NCBI GenBank assembly: GCA_030533445.1
Contig: CM060075.1
Location: 37,157,719 to 37,221,718 of the forward strand
DNA: 64,000 nt
DNA from: Cyprinodon diabolis
Lineage: Eukaryota > Chordata > Actinopteri > Cyprinodontiformes > Cyprinodontidae
Reading direction: 5' to 3'
A program made the position numbers and the translations under genes. This document shows positions 21,201-31,560 of the stretch, in pieces. The notes beneath the pieces are model-generated. The model ran no database searches and was not told the DNA's origin. It saw only the letters and a program-made list of their open reading frames with translations. Every line of letters starts with the position of its first letter. Position 1 is the stretch's first letter.

Positions 21201-24200
21201 AATGAATTAACCTGTTTTTGTGGCCTTGGTCAGAGAACATAAATCAAACATTTGCTCCAGAGAACCACGGCCTTTGGGGTCCTTAAATTGAGCCCAAGCT
21301 TCATTTTATGGTATTGATTTTGTTTTTCTATCTTGACTTATATGTAGTGTATGAAGCCCCTAAAGGGACATGGAGGGGAAAAAAAGAACTTTTGCGAGAT
21401 CCTGCAATAGTTTTGCGGGATCTCGCAAAAGTATTGCGGGATCTCGCTAAAGTTTATTTTTTGCAAGATCTCACAATACTTTTGCAGGATCTCGCAATAG
21501 TTTTGCGAGATCTCGCAATACTTTTGCAGGATCTCGCAATAGTTTTGCGAGATCTTGCAATACTTTTGCAGGATCTCGCAAAAGTTTATTTTTTGCGATA
21601 TCTCGCAATAGTTTTGCGAGATCTCACAAAAAAATTGCGGGATCTCGCAAAAGTATTGAGGGATCTTGCAAAAGTTTTGCAGGATCACGCAAAAGTTTAT
21701 TTTTTCCCCTCCATGTCCCTTTAGGGGCTCCGTAGTAGTGAGCTTTACATGTTTTGGTAAAAAACAAAACAGAAAAAAACAAAAAAGAAATCATGAAACG
21801 AACCTTAGCAGGTTAGTTGCAAAATTTCATATCCAGCGTCATTCTATTTTTATTTTTTTTATATCCGTTTGGCTGAAATGATTCTTTCTGTGATTTATTA
21901 AAGAAACAGGTTTGTAGTTAGTTGGGGTTGAAGTGAGTGTTGAAATAAATGTTTGTTTGAGTAGAGATGTTTGAATTGGGAATTCTCAAAAACAAAGGAA
22001 AATAGTGACGTGAACTCAGGCCCAGTGGGGGTTTCTCTGTGGCGGAGTCGTACCGTCCGTTATGTGACCCCAGCCAATGAAAACATTTCTATCTTGAGGA
22101 GCAGAAGGAACTTTCTAAATCCAGAACAGCTAAAGAAAATATGCAGTTTATCAGTAAGAGAAAAATAAAGAACAAGCAGGATGAAGATGAGTTCTAGACC
22201 CAAGAGAACCAGAGTTCATTAATTACTGAACGGTCAAAGTTTACGATGGCACTCTTTCTAGGAGGTGTGAGTTTGTTTACCTTTGTCCCCTCCTTTGAGA
22301 ACATGTTTCTCGCAGAGGTAAGTGGTCAGGTCTTCCTCCTGGTTTCCTTTGTACCAATCTTCAATCACTTCCTCATACTGCTCCACCATCACATCACACT
22401 GAAAAACACACAAAGGAAATCCAGCAGCGGTCAGACGTCTACATGCACTCAATCTGGAGATAAAAGTCGTTCATTTTTTTGCTTTTGATTGTTTATTTAA
22501 AACATAACTTTGCAGGTGCATTCATTTAGACATGATCTGGGTGCATTTCCTAAATGAGGGTTAGCAGCAATCCAGAGAAAGTTCTAGGTAAATTCCTGCA
22601 TAATCTGGCTTTTTCATTTCAGAAAGCTAAGAAGGAGTAACCCAGAGTAAAACTCTGACAGAAAATTCCTCAGTTAAACAACCCTGTTCAGTAGCAGGAG
22701 GATTTCCTGCTTTTTAGCTGAGATCTAAGCAAAGAAGTGTTGAGGCCAATTTATGCTTCTGACGCATAGCCTCTGCAACCGTCACATATGTCTCTGTGCA
22801 CCTGAAAAAAAATTCTGACTAAGCGTCGGACGGTCGCAAACCTGTGCAGACCTCAAGCAGAGGTGCGCAAACAAAAAGCAGTGATTGGTCCTTGGTATCC
22901 CTTTCCGGCCGTCTGTGTGGTCGTCCTTCTCGATTCGGTTCCTGTGCGTGCCATTTTTAAAACCAGAGGAAAAACTACAACGAAAGGCAGAAGTACAACC
23001 ACTTGTACCATGCCTCAGACAAATTATATAAAGATACCAAAGTCTCTGCAAAAACGAAGTTCTCGTGAGCATCCGCCGAAGTTCTCACAAGTTCTCCAAT
23101 AGGCTCCCCCTTGTGCTTTGGCAGGAAACTGCTGTGAGTCCTTAGAAATTCCAGGCCAACTTTGCAGAAGCAAACCAGCAAAACTAGTTCGCGACCAGAA
23201 TCAAGCCACATTTGATGTGTCCGGTTGCAGAACTATAATCTGCCCTTTAGAAATAGTGTGTCCTTTTCTGAAGGTTCTGCCAAGCTTGGAGCTCAAATAC
23301 TGAGAAGATATCCCCATGAGGAATGGGTGAGTAGAGCACAATTTTGATTCATCCATTCAGAAGGAATATAGCCTGTTAAAATCTATTTAACAGACAGTTA
23401 TTTTCATGATTTTCTCTAATTTGTGTAAAAAAAGACTCATACATGCATTCAATGAAAAAAAAAAATGCGAAAGTTTTTTGTGTGTCTTTTAGCTTGACTA
23501 TTTGAATCATTTTAACAAAAACTAAAAGCATACCTGTTTTTTGAGGTCGGCAACTTCTGCAGACGTCTCGTTCCACAGCTCGTAGGGAATATCCATCACC
23601 ACCTTCACCCCTTTATTCACCAGGCCATGAAGAGTGGAGAAAGTCTCTGACATTCCCTGCACACAAACGTCCAACATCAGCTTTATAATGATCATGATGG
23701 GATCTGACCAAAGCATCCAAAAGAGAGAAGGAAAACAAAATGCTGCTTTGGGGTCATTTTTAGCCAAACAAACAATATACCTGAACAAAGCTAAGCACTT
23801 AGATTTTCAGTCATACAGGATTACTTGAAAATCAGAAATCTGAACAGATCTTCCTTATTCAGGTGAAACATCTCAGAGAAACTAACATTTTTCTGATGCC
23901 AGTGGAAATATAAACTGTTGTTGCATAGCAACAGATGCAAACAAACTAAACAGACCCGCCTAAGACAGACAGAGAGACAGACCTTGGCGAAGCGGTTGCT
24001 GCCGGTCCTTTCTTTGTGCAGGTTGTACTCCAGCAGACGCTGACACACGTTTTCTACAACTTCGATGAATCGGAGATCTCTGGATTAAAAGAAAAGAAAA
24101 AACACTGAGATGGGTTGTCCTTCTATGGCGTTCCCTCCTTCACTAAACCATATCCAGTCAGTTAAACTGAGAGCATAGAGATCACCATGGAGGACCTCAT

Positions 24201-26996
24201 CCTTCTTTTCATAACACACTAAACCTCCATCACGGGATTGCCATCAACCTGAGCTGCTGAGGCTGAAATATGCCAACCCATTTCAATAGTTCTTTGAAAA
24301 ATGCCGAAATTATGCAAAATTTAAGATTTTAGTATACATTTGGGGTCAGATTAAACATTGTTTTCCTCTTGTGGCGCATCATGTGTTTTAGTCTTTTAAT
24401 GGATCAAACCATTTTACCCTTTAAAGTTGTTTTTTTTGTTTTTCTTTCTCCACATTAACATTTTCTGCAGAGTTCATACAGACACTGATTATTTTTGTAT
24501 CAGTCTAACTGATCCCTGATATTTAATGCCGATATTTTAGGGCCAATATCACAGACTTCTTCTCTCTTCTTCTCTCCCTCTTTTCCTGTATTTTCATGAT
24601 AAAAATGATAAAATGACAATAAATGTTACAAAAGTCTCAATTTAAATAAAGAAGTTAAACCTTTATTAAATAAATAAAGTAAAAATCAACACCAGCGGGA
24701 CAAAGGCGTTAGCAAAATCTTGCATGGTTGCTGAAGGCTCTAATGAATCAGGCAAAAAAACAAATAATTAAAAAAAAATGACAGATATCAACTGATGTCT
24801 CGGCCTATTTCTAATCCCAATGTGACCTGAAATCCCCCTGTTAACCCTTTTATTTATTTTACTTATGTTCTTTTTTTCTTATTTGCTCGTATTCTGCTTT
24901 TATTTTTCTTCTATTTTATTGTCTTAATTCATGTAAAGCACCTTGAATTGTGCATGTACTTCACTGTGCTATACAAATAAACTAACCTCATCTCCATGGA
25001 CTGCAATCTGGGGTCCTCGCCTTTATCAAGGTTTCCTATGACTCCACCTGCATACCATCAGCTGCCATTAAGAAATAAACGCTAATGTAAAGGAACAACT
25101 TAATAAACTAGGATAAGCTCTATGATGAGGCTCGGTTTAATTTTAAAGCACATTTTTAAGGATACTGACCTTAAAGCAGATATTAAATATACTTTTTGCT
25201 TAACCCATGTTTCTGTGTCAAAAACAATTGCTTCAATAGTTCTGATGCAATAGTTTAATCTCATTAGCTGTGAGCAGAAAATCCATATATTAAACAGAAA
25301 AAAAGGTTAAAAAAACAGTCGGTGTGTAGTTAGCTAAATAATGTTTCACTGAGTGTATTGAGTTAGTGAAATCAATTAACTTTTGAAGAATTTATTCAAT
25401 GAACTAGAAATAAATATGTGAAGCTTGCCATTTTTTTTATTAACTTCATTGAACAAATATCTATAAAAAAAAATCTTAGAGTAGAGATAAAGACAAAGAT
25501 TGTTTCTGAAGGGAAGCTAAAGTACAAAATGCTGCGGATTAACAGTAACTTAACGCTTCAGATAAAGTACTTCCTGTGCCTTTAGAAACACACAGAGGAG
25601 TGTTATCGCTCTGACAGCAGCGCAGCTCGTTTCTATATCAGGTTCTTCCACAGGAACTGAACCTGACCAAGTTCCTGTCCCCTGGTGCCTCGGCTGCATG
25701 ACAGAAACATCTAGAAAGAAGGTCTCATTTCTGCTTTTTAACTTGAGCCGCTTCATAGAGGGCAGAGAGCTGGAAGAAACTCACGACTTGACGTATTTAA
25801 CAGGCGGCGCCCCTTTCCCGTCTATGAAGTTGTAGTTGCTTTCGATCACTGCTTTGGTCTTTCCCGTCTCTTCGAAAGCCGACTTCATCTCGATGCTGAC
25901 AAACTTACAGACTGGAGGAGAAGAGAAAACAAAACCTATCATATATCTGTCTACAGCACAAACTGCAGCTTAGCTATTATCTATAGATAGTGGTAGTTAG
26001 CAAGTTTCATCTTATCCTTATATCTTTATCAACAAATAAAAAGATTCAAATTTGTATTTCATTTCTTTGACAAATGTATTTCTATTAAAATAATGTATCG
26101 AATGAATCAAGTGCTTATAAAGTAAAACAAGGTGAATATTTAAAGCAGGAAATCAGTAAATATAATAAATAATTTCAAAGATTGTTCTTTTCAATTGCAC
26201 ATCTATTTTATTGAAATTATCAAAACTGAATAAAAACAGAAATCCATCCCAGTGAAAAAAAACACGAAAAAAAGAATTAGAATATTTATTTTTTATCATC
26301 AGATTATCTTTAAAAATCTTCAGATAAAATCTGACTTTACATTCTAAACAATTTATAGAAAGAAAATATGATTATTTGTTTTTATTTTTAGACTTTCAAT
26401 TTTATGCAAGACACATAAGATTTGGTCAGAAAAAAAAAAGAGACTGGTAAGGACCTCAGATCAAATACTGAATAATTTTATACAAATGTAGCATTTTCTT
26501 CCAAAACAAATGACAAAAGCTTTATTCCTTTCTCCAACAATGAGTTTATTAAACCTTTCATTTCCATGACATATTTGCCATAACAAAATTACCTTAAAGT
26601 ATCTATAAGAGCATCCATTACTCTGGGGTTCTGTTATGGTGCCTTTAGTTCAGTCTATTTTACAGTCATTGTTTTGTTTATCTTTGGAATCTGCCTATAA
26701 ACGAAAATACAAACGCCTTATATACATTTTTTTTAATATAGGACGAAGTGACGAAAAAAACAGCACAGGGACATGGAGTTTGATTATGCTGCTTTTTTTG
26801 GTGTCCTTAAAAAGTAAACTCAGTTTTATACCGATGATGAATAGCAGCAGGCCAAAGGATCCAGCTTAAAAAGATGGAAGCAACTCATTTTACCTTCACA
26901 TCTGTTGGGAAGATGGACCCACTCATCATCCCCGTCAGTTTTAGCTGCTCCAACCGAAGAAATTAGGAACAAAACCGAGCAGTACACAACCAACAT
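17917..26996 (-). CDS. cnpy3: cnpy3, canopy FGF signaling regulator 3 (PRAT4A), six coding exons
   Basis: The coding exons in transcript order are 26894-26996, 25785-25911, 23983-24079, 23534-23656, 22281-22398 and 17917-18200. They sum to 852 bp, or 283 residues, with GT-AG borders and matching phases throughout. Residues 1-18 or so form a signal peptide ([18 protein letters not shown]). The canopy saposin-like fold follows, with six cysteines at about 33, 36, 89, 151, 179 and 191 and a probable N-glycosylation site in WNETS (about 138). [20 protein letters not shown] is almost identical to vertebrate CNPY3. The tail is very lysine-rich and ends KTEL, close to KDEL-type ER retrieval signals. 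Known role: ER co-chaperone working with the HSP90 paralogue gp96 in folding and trafficking of Toll-like receptors. Human CNPY3 has a similar length. CNPY4 is the main alternative but fits less well. Confidence 0.95.
18379..18655. mobile_element. CACTGCAAAAA family copy in cnpy3 intron 5
   Basis: Left end cactgcaaaaaaaagg and right end catttttgtagtg are diverged inverted repeats. Interior phrases (gagctgagcaggtgaaatac, ttaaattaagggtaaataca) match the family in inverted order relative to 14070-14357. It is non-coding and lies within the intron between the last two cnpy3 exons. Confidence 0.65.
18984..19570. mobile_element. CACTGCAAAAA family copy split by a LINE tail
   Basis: Left part 18984-19096 (cactgcaaaaatgatt, aagatgatctgccag, ataagataattagatat) and right part 19427-19570 (ttgtcttattgcattgg, attttttgcag) are two halves of one copy. 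A 330-bp LINE 3' end is inserted between them. Confidence 0.75.
19097..19426 (+). mobile_element. LINE 3' end (L2-like) inserted in a MITE-like repeat
   Basis: Contains ggtttcttcctgttaaaagg, gagtttttcctctccact and the tail aagtgccttgagatgac, ggcgctatataaataaa, then (GAATT)n. This is the widespread teleost LINE 3' terminus. The 6-bp direct repeat tgaaat flanks it (19091-19096 and 19427-19432), consistent with a target-site duplication. It is 5'-truncated and non-coding. Confidence 0.75.
19571..21353. other. Intron sequence of cnpy3 without genes
   Basis: Largely AT-rich. At about 20196-20290 the sequence tagggctgcaactgagcatc resembles one end of a hAT-type element of the tagggctgcaac kind, but no matching right end was found. 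Nothing coding. Confidence 0.45.
21354..21733. mobile_element. Foldback element containing a 21-bp palindrome array
   Basis: Inverted repeats of about 27-30 bp (agcccctaaagggacatgga at the left, its complement ending at about 21731) enclose about 300 bp. The interior has about 14 head-to-tail units near ttttgcgagatctcgcaata. Each unit is an imperfect palindrome centred on GATC. Period is 21 bp, with tttatttttt spacers after the third, ninth and last units. Open frames on both strands (repeats of [10 protein letters not shown] type) are by-products. The element family was not recognised and no clear target duplication was found. Confidence 0.85.
21734..22280. other. cnpy3 intron 5, part beside exon 5
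   Basis: Intronic sequence adjoining the donor of exon 5. No repeat or coding signal recognised. Confidence 0.5.
22281..22398 (-). CDS. cnpy3: cnpy3 coding exon 5
   Basis: Reads [20 protein letters not shown], then [19 protein letters not shown]. It contributes two conserved cysteines. The acceptor is TTTCAG and the donor GTAAAC. It ends one base into an alanine codon completed by the last exon. Confidence 0.95.
22399..23533. other. cnpy3 intron 4
   Basis: Intron between exons 4 and 5. A more GC-balanced patch (about 22740-23110, with gtgcgcaaac, ttccggccgtctgtgtgg, gttctcgtgagcatccgcc) has the look of an inserted DNA element, but no terminal repeats were confirmed. No exon detected. Confidence 0.45.
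23534..23656 (-). CDS. cnpy3: cnpy3 coding exon 4
   Basis: 41 whole codons reading [20 protein letters not shown], then [20 protein letters not shown] and Q. It holds the N-glycosylation sequon NET. The acceptor is GTGCAG and the donor GTATGC. Confidence 0.95.
23983..24079 (-). CDS. cnpy3: cnpy3 coding exon 3
   Basis: Reads [20 protein letters not shown] followed by [12 protein letters not shown], matching the strongly conserved canopy core. It carries the third conserved cysteine. The acceptor is ATCCAG and the donor GTCTGT. Confidence 0.94.
24080..25784. other. cnpy3 intron 2
   Basis: Intron between exons 2 and 3. At about 24925-24990 lies a LINE/SINE-like tail: gtaaagcaccttgaattg, then gtgctatacaaataaac. 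The rest is AT-rich with no gene. Confidence 0.5.
25785..25911 (-). CDS. cnpy3: cnpy3 coding exon 2
   Basis: Reads [19 protein letters not shown], then [10 protein letters not shown] and PPVKYVK, as in CNPY3 proteins ([13 protein letters not shown] is a family hallmark). The acceptor is CCTCCAG and the donor GTGAGT. It begins with two bases and ends with two bases of split codons. Confidence 0.93.
25912..26893. other. cnpy3 intron 1
   Basis: AT-rich intron between the signal-peptide exon and exon 2. No repeat family or further exon recognised. Confidence 0.5.
26894..26996 (-). CDS. cnpy3: cnpy3 coding exon 1
   Basis: The start ATG (26994-26996) opens the signal peptide, followed by an acidic stretch and LPNRCE. 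The exon ends with one base of the next codon before GTAAAA. The CxxC pair of the canopy fold is split across this splice junction. Confidence 0.9.
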
Positions 26997-26999
26997 TAT

Positions 27000-27215
27000 G
27001 GCGTCTGGTGTCTTCGACTTTATATCTTTACATAAAGCTCGTTTTAAACATCAAAATGAGACGAAGAAATCCATTACAGCTCAGTTTTTACATCCATCGG
27101 CGGATCACGATTACAGGTGTCTGCAAACACTTCCGGTGAGGGCGTTACGCAAAGGACGCTGTCACGATTTGGACCAATCACGGACGAAGAAGTGGCAGAA
27201 GCTTAACCAATGGGA
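27000..27215 (-). promoter_or_regulatory. cnpy3: Probable cnpy3 promoter region
   Basis: Upstream of the cnpy3 ATG, the minus strand holds a consensus ETS/GABP site ACCGGAAGT (27129-27137 on the plus). Two inverted CCAAT boxes lie further upstream (27174-27178 and 27207-27211). The region is richer in CpG than its surroundings. A TATA box was not seen, as is usual for housekeeping promoters. I looked for an ER stress element (CCAAT-N9-CCACG) and found none. Confidence 0.5.
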
Positions 27216-27297
27216 GACAAAGAATACTCACGGAAAATGTATATCACAGAAGGTATCACTCCGCGATATTTTCTTCACTAAAAATTAATGACAAATT

Positions 27298-28639
27298 AAA
27301 AGCGGAAAGAAGTAAAAAATGCTCTTAACAAACCAAAATATAATGTACACCTAAATGCAAATAATACAATAGAGTTGAACTGAATAAAGGTGAGATAGAT
27401 TTTTTTATAGAAATTTGAAGTTGCAAGAATATTGTTTGAAACTTAAATTCTTTTTACAGTGTCATTTAATGTGTTACACACGACTATTCTGTAGCTAAAA
27501 GTTTTGATGTGTATTATTATTTAATAGAATATTTATAATTGGAAACTGCCAACTTGTTACATACAATGTGTATAGAAATATATAAATATTAAATACTATT
27601 ATTTCATGTAAATGAAAATAACGCACGTGCCACTTTAATATAAATGCATGTTTTACTATCTAGCTCCAAATGTTGACAATAAATGTTATTATTAAACACG
27701 AATTACTTTAAATGCCTTTGATAAACACTATGCTGACAGAGTGATACATCTAGTTTATATTCAGTCATATTATATGTCTTGCGACTTATAGATTTCTCCA
27801 GCAGGGGGAGCTGTTTACAAGTCTAAAGCGTTTCAGATGGTTAATCATGTCTGATAAAAACAGTCTTGCTTGTGCAATTTTTTAACTTTATTAATAATAA
27901 TATTTAGTAAAAATAATAATGTGATTGTGCTTATTGTCATTGGTGCAAATAGTCTACATTTTCAGACCATCTGATTGATTTTAAGCCTAAATTCTTTCAG
28001 ACTTTAACAGACAGAGAAACTTTAGTACAGCAGAAGAAAATAAAGCCTGATTAACTGAAGTATTACTAATGAATACTAAACAGATGTAATGACCCGGAGT
28101 ATCTTGCTAAACCACAAAGGTGCCCTCTTACACCTTAATTAAAAAGGTTGGAAAGGAAATAAAAGTGACATTTAGTGATGAGACTTCAGCATCCCAAAGC
28201 GAGGTTGTAGAATGTAAATGGGCAGCTAGATGAGGGATTTATCTGCTGTAATGAAAGCACTTTTCCGGTCTGCTGTAGAGAAGGAGGAGCTGACCTATAA
28301 GAAGAAGCTTTCAGCTTATTGGCCTGTCTGTGTTCCAGTCCTCCCTATGGTTAGTGATGAGATATGAGGGCTGAGCTCATGGTTGAGACGCCGCTTCCTA
28401 GAAGTCTGCAGAGTTCCTGTAGGCAACTTTTTTCCTCAGATAGCACTGGATGGCCTTTAACGGCTTCACAGATGGTCTTCAGATCTAATAGCTTGTCTTT
28501 AAAAGCCAGGCTTCTATAAAGACCCTGCTGAACTGTTCCTGAAATGTGGAAACATGGAATTGACTTAATATTCTATGTTTTTAGCAAAAAGAAAACAAAA
28601 ATTACAAGCTAATTTCATTAATCCTTCTTGGTTTGAGCT
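27298..28639. other. Intergenic, nothing coding
   Basis: AT-rich DNA upstream of cnpy3. No open frame with a recognisable domain and no clear repeat end. Confidence 0.45.
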
Positions 28640-28895
28640 CCCTTTCACGTTTCCCTTTCAACTTTTTCCTGTAGCTTCTGAAATCTACAATCATCTTCCT
28701 TGTTTTGTTCACATTCAGGATCAGATGATCGTTTCCACATCATGCTACAAAGCAGTCCACCAGCTCTCTGTGATCAGCTTCCTTTCCATCTCTGATGCAC
28801 CAAACGACTGGAGGTCAGAGGTGTAGAGAGTTAAAAGGAATGATGAGAGTACCGTGCCCTGTGGTGCTCCTGTGCTGCTGACCTCCCGGTTAGAC
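28640..28895 (-). mobile_element. LINE reverse transcriptase fragment
   Basis: The minus strand reads STGAPQGTVLSSFLLTLYTS, which is the RT segment just before the catalytic YxDD-like motif in fish LINEs. Further on it reads DHLILNVNKTRKMIVDFR, the segment after it. The piece between, including the FSDDSA-type active site, is shortened, so it is inactive. It resembles the LINE at 1520-3760. Confidence 0.75.
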
Positions 28896-30737
28896 GCTTG
28901 ACCCTTCAGACTCATAAACTTAAAAAAAAACAGTGTATATCTGAGTGTATGTATTTATTCAGCTGGGATATGATGTGCTCCTGTGTGCTTGAATGTATTT
29001 GTTTGAACCAGGGTGTGAGTGAAAGAGATTTTCACAGCATGATAAGAGCGTTTCTCAGCGGTTCAATAATAGTGCAGTTTCTCTGAGAGGTGCTTCAGTG
29101 TACTGCTGCCTGCCAAAAGGACAGTCAGCTCCTCGCTGCACAGAGCACACTCGCTCGCGCACACACTCGTACAGATCAGTGCGTGTCTCATAGCAGGACT
29201 TGACACTGAGTTGGTGGAGGGGAGGTTGATGTGAGGAGAGAAAGAAAGATGAAAGCTGGTTTTTATACAGCCATGCAGCCCACACAACAGGCAAACCGGG
29301 GCTTTGTTGGAGAAACTCTCATCTCACTGCTCCTTTTCAGCTGTTCCTTGGAAAAAAATATAATAACGCAGATTACATGGCAGCTTGTTGAAAAGCTTTG
29401 TCGCTCTCCTCTTAAAAAGAGGCCGCCTTTATCACTGTGAACCAATAAATGCTTAGACGCAGGAACACAAACACTGAATATGAACCACAAACGCGATCCT
29501 AAAGGGACATTAGAGGCTTTGTATGTGAACAAAACAGTTTTTTTTTTTTTTCAAACATACTGAAAATGTGTCTGATGTGAGCTCATCTGCTTGAAATGCT
29601 GCAGGTTTTTAGATGTTTCTAAGATTATTTGTATAAAGTTCTGAGTTTTTTCCCCATTCAGTATTCTGTTTAATCATACCTAAATACTTTTTTCTTTCAT
29701 ACTTTTTGGTCCCTCACATCATAGTAGTGGAATCTGCCCTCCTGAAGCCGGGAATATCTGCTGTCACCAGGCAGCACACATTTCAGAATCATGTATGGTC
29801 AGGTATGTGTGAAGAAATATGTTATTTCTTTACAGATTAGAAGGATAAGCAGCACCCACTGAGTTGAAAGTATAATCTTCTTAAGATGGGTCTGCTGTCC
29901 TCCCTGCATCACCAATGATCAGAAGTCTAAACGTTAATACAGCACCTCCATTTCTCTTTTTTGAAGTCCCCCTGTTGCACATATACTGTACTGCTGTGTT
30001 TTCAGATCCTAACCTGTGCATGGCCCAGTTAAGACCAAGCTACCTGCACCACCATCTTTGGTCATAAAGATGAGTTCATGTTTAACCAAATGCCAACAAG
30101 GAGGAGGAAAAATGGCTCTGGAACGTCATTTGAGAGTAGACACTTTAAGATTTTTGTGCCTTTGGTTAAAAATTATCTACCTTGGATTTATTCATCGATG
30201 GGACTCTGTTACAAAATGTATGTATTTATTAAAATCCATACCTACATTTGTTGTTATGCACCTTTTAGGGAAAAGTAGATCCATTGTGAAACTCAATAAA
30301 CATATTCCAAACATTTTGCCATGATCTAAGGCATTTTTCATAAACATCTGGTATAGGGTTTTTTGCTTAGTCTATATTGGAGAACCACATGAACACAACT
30401 GATTTATAGGTTCCTAAGCTAAAACAATAACTCGGTGGAGAGTATGGACATCCCATGTGGAAGAAAATATTAGTATGAAGAACTTTTTGATGTTAATGTC
30501 TGTGGGAAAGATGGTATTTCTAATTTAATATTAGGGATGTTAAAGCTTCCCTGTAAATGTTGTAAAATTATTGCTAAAATATGCTTTATCAAACTTCATA
30601 CATTTTGCAAAGAAACCGCATTAAATATGCTCTAAAATGCACCTGACTTCATCAGTATGTTGCGTATTAATCAGCTTTTGAGCTCTCTGTCCTGTTCTAT
30701 CAACTACTCTTGAGTAGCCGGATACTGCTTGTCAGTC
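28896..30737. other. Intergenic, nothing coding recognised
   Basis: Around 29060-29240 there is a GC- and CpG-richer patch (gctcctcgctgcacagagca, cactcgctcgcgcacacac) unlike its surroundings. The open frames over it lack domains. The rest is AT-rich. Confidence 0.4.
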
Positions 30738-30745
30738 TCTATGAG

Positions 30746-31552
30746 GAATGGCGGAACTATCGGTAAGCAGAGACTACAGTTGCTTAGGGGCCCCCGACCT
30801 CTTAGGGGCCCCGTCACTAACACCTGGTTGGCCCCCTACGCAATTGTGGACTAAGACGTCTCTTTGCAGGTATAATGGTGCAAAAAATTCCTTTTAAACC
30901 CACCTGATGCTTAGATGACTGACCGGACCGTATTTATACCAGCAGTATAAGCAGATAGTGGTACTTTTAATTACTATGTTAATAACTGCGTATAGTTCAT
31001 TGGACTACGCTCCTATGTTTCAAACCGCAATAAAGATCTTAAAAGAACAATGTATTTGAGTATTTGTTTTTTCAATATGACTTGGAATTATGGGTAATCC
31101 AGAGCGTAGATTGGATACCAAAAAGAGGTACTTAAGCGGATTCCAGAAAAGCAAAAGCAAAGAAGAGCTGCTGGAAGAATGGAAAAAACTTCCCAAAATA
31201 GTTTTTGTTCAATGAACCGTAGAGGGAGAGGTGGACGTTGCTGCTACAGTAAGTAAAGATGGCGACCAGGAGATGAATGGAGAGCGAGTGGGTGTGGAGG
31301 TGGACTGTGGAACTCAAGGTAGCCCGATAAGACTCATTTTACAGCAGAATATACTAAAGTATATCCATGTCTAGTGAAGGTGAAGAATGATGAAATGATA
31401 AAGGGTGTATTTATGGGGCACATTTCAGGTCGGTTTTCTACGGCAGCGGGGTGGGGGTATCTGATGGTACGGGGGATGGGGTGTTGTACTTCATATGGGG
31501 CCCACCCAGATAATGTTGCTTACGGGCCTATTGTTGTGTCATTACGCCATTG
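30746..31552. mobile_element. hAT-like DNA transposon without transposase
   Basis: The ends gaatggcggaactatc (30746) and, inverted, caatggcgtaatgac (31552) are imperfect inverted repeats; inward both run into gggcccc-type sequence. The 8-bp sequence tctatgag occurs directly outside both ends (30738-30745 and 31553-31560). An exact 8-bp target duplication is typical of hAT elements. The 807-bp interior codes for no transposase. Confidence 0.75.
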
Positions 31553-31560
31553 TCTATGAG

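Noticed and set aside
21390..21710. Possible CRISPR-like array
   Set aside because: Units are contiguous palindromes without unique spacers, in a vertebrate intron.
21308..21724. Open frames of 116-138 codons on both strands with repeated [14 protein letters not shown] units
   Set aside because: They arise because the 21-bp palindrome period is a multiple of three; no signal, domain or start context supports a protein.
27120..27240. ER stress response element upstream of cnpy3
   Set aside because: Neither CCAAT box is followed at the right spacing by CCACG.
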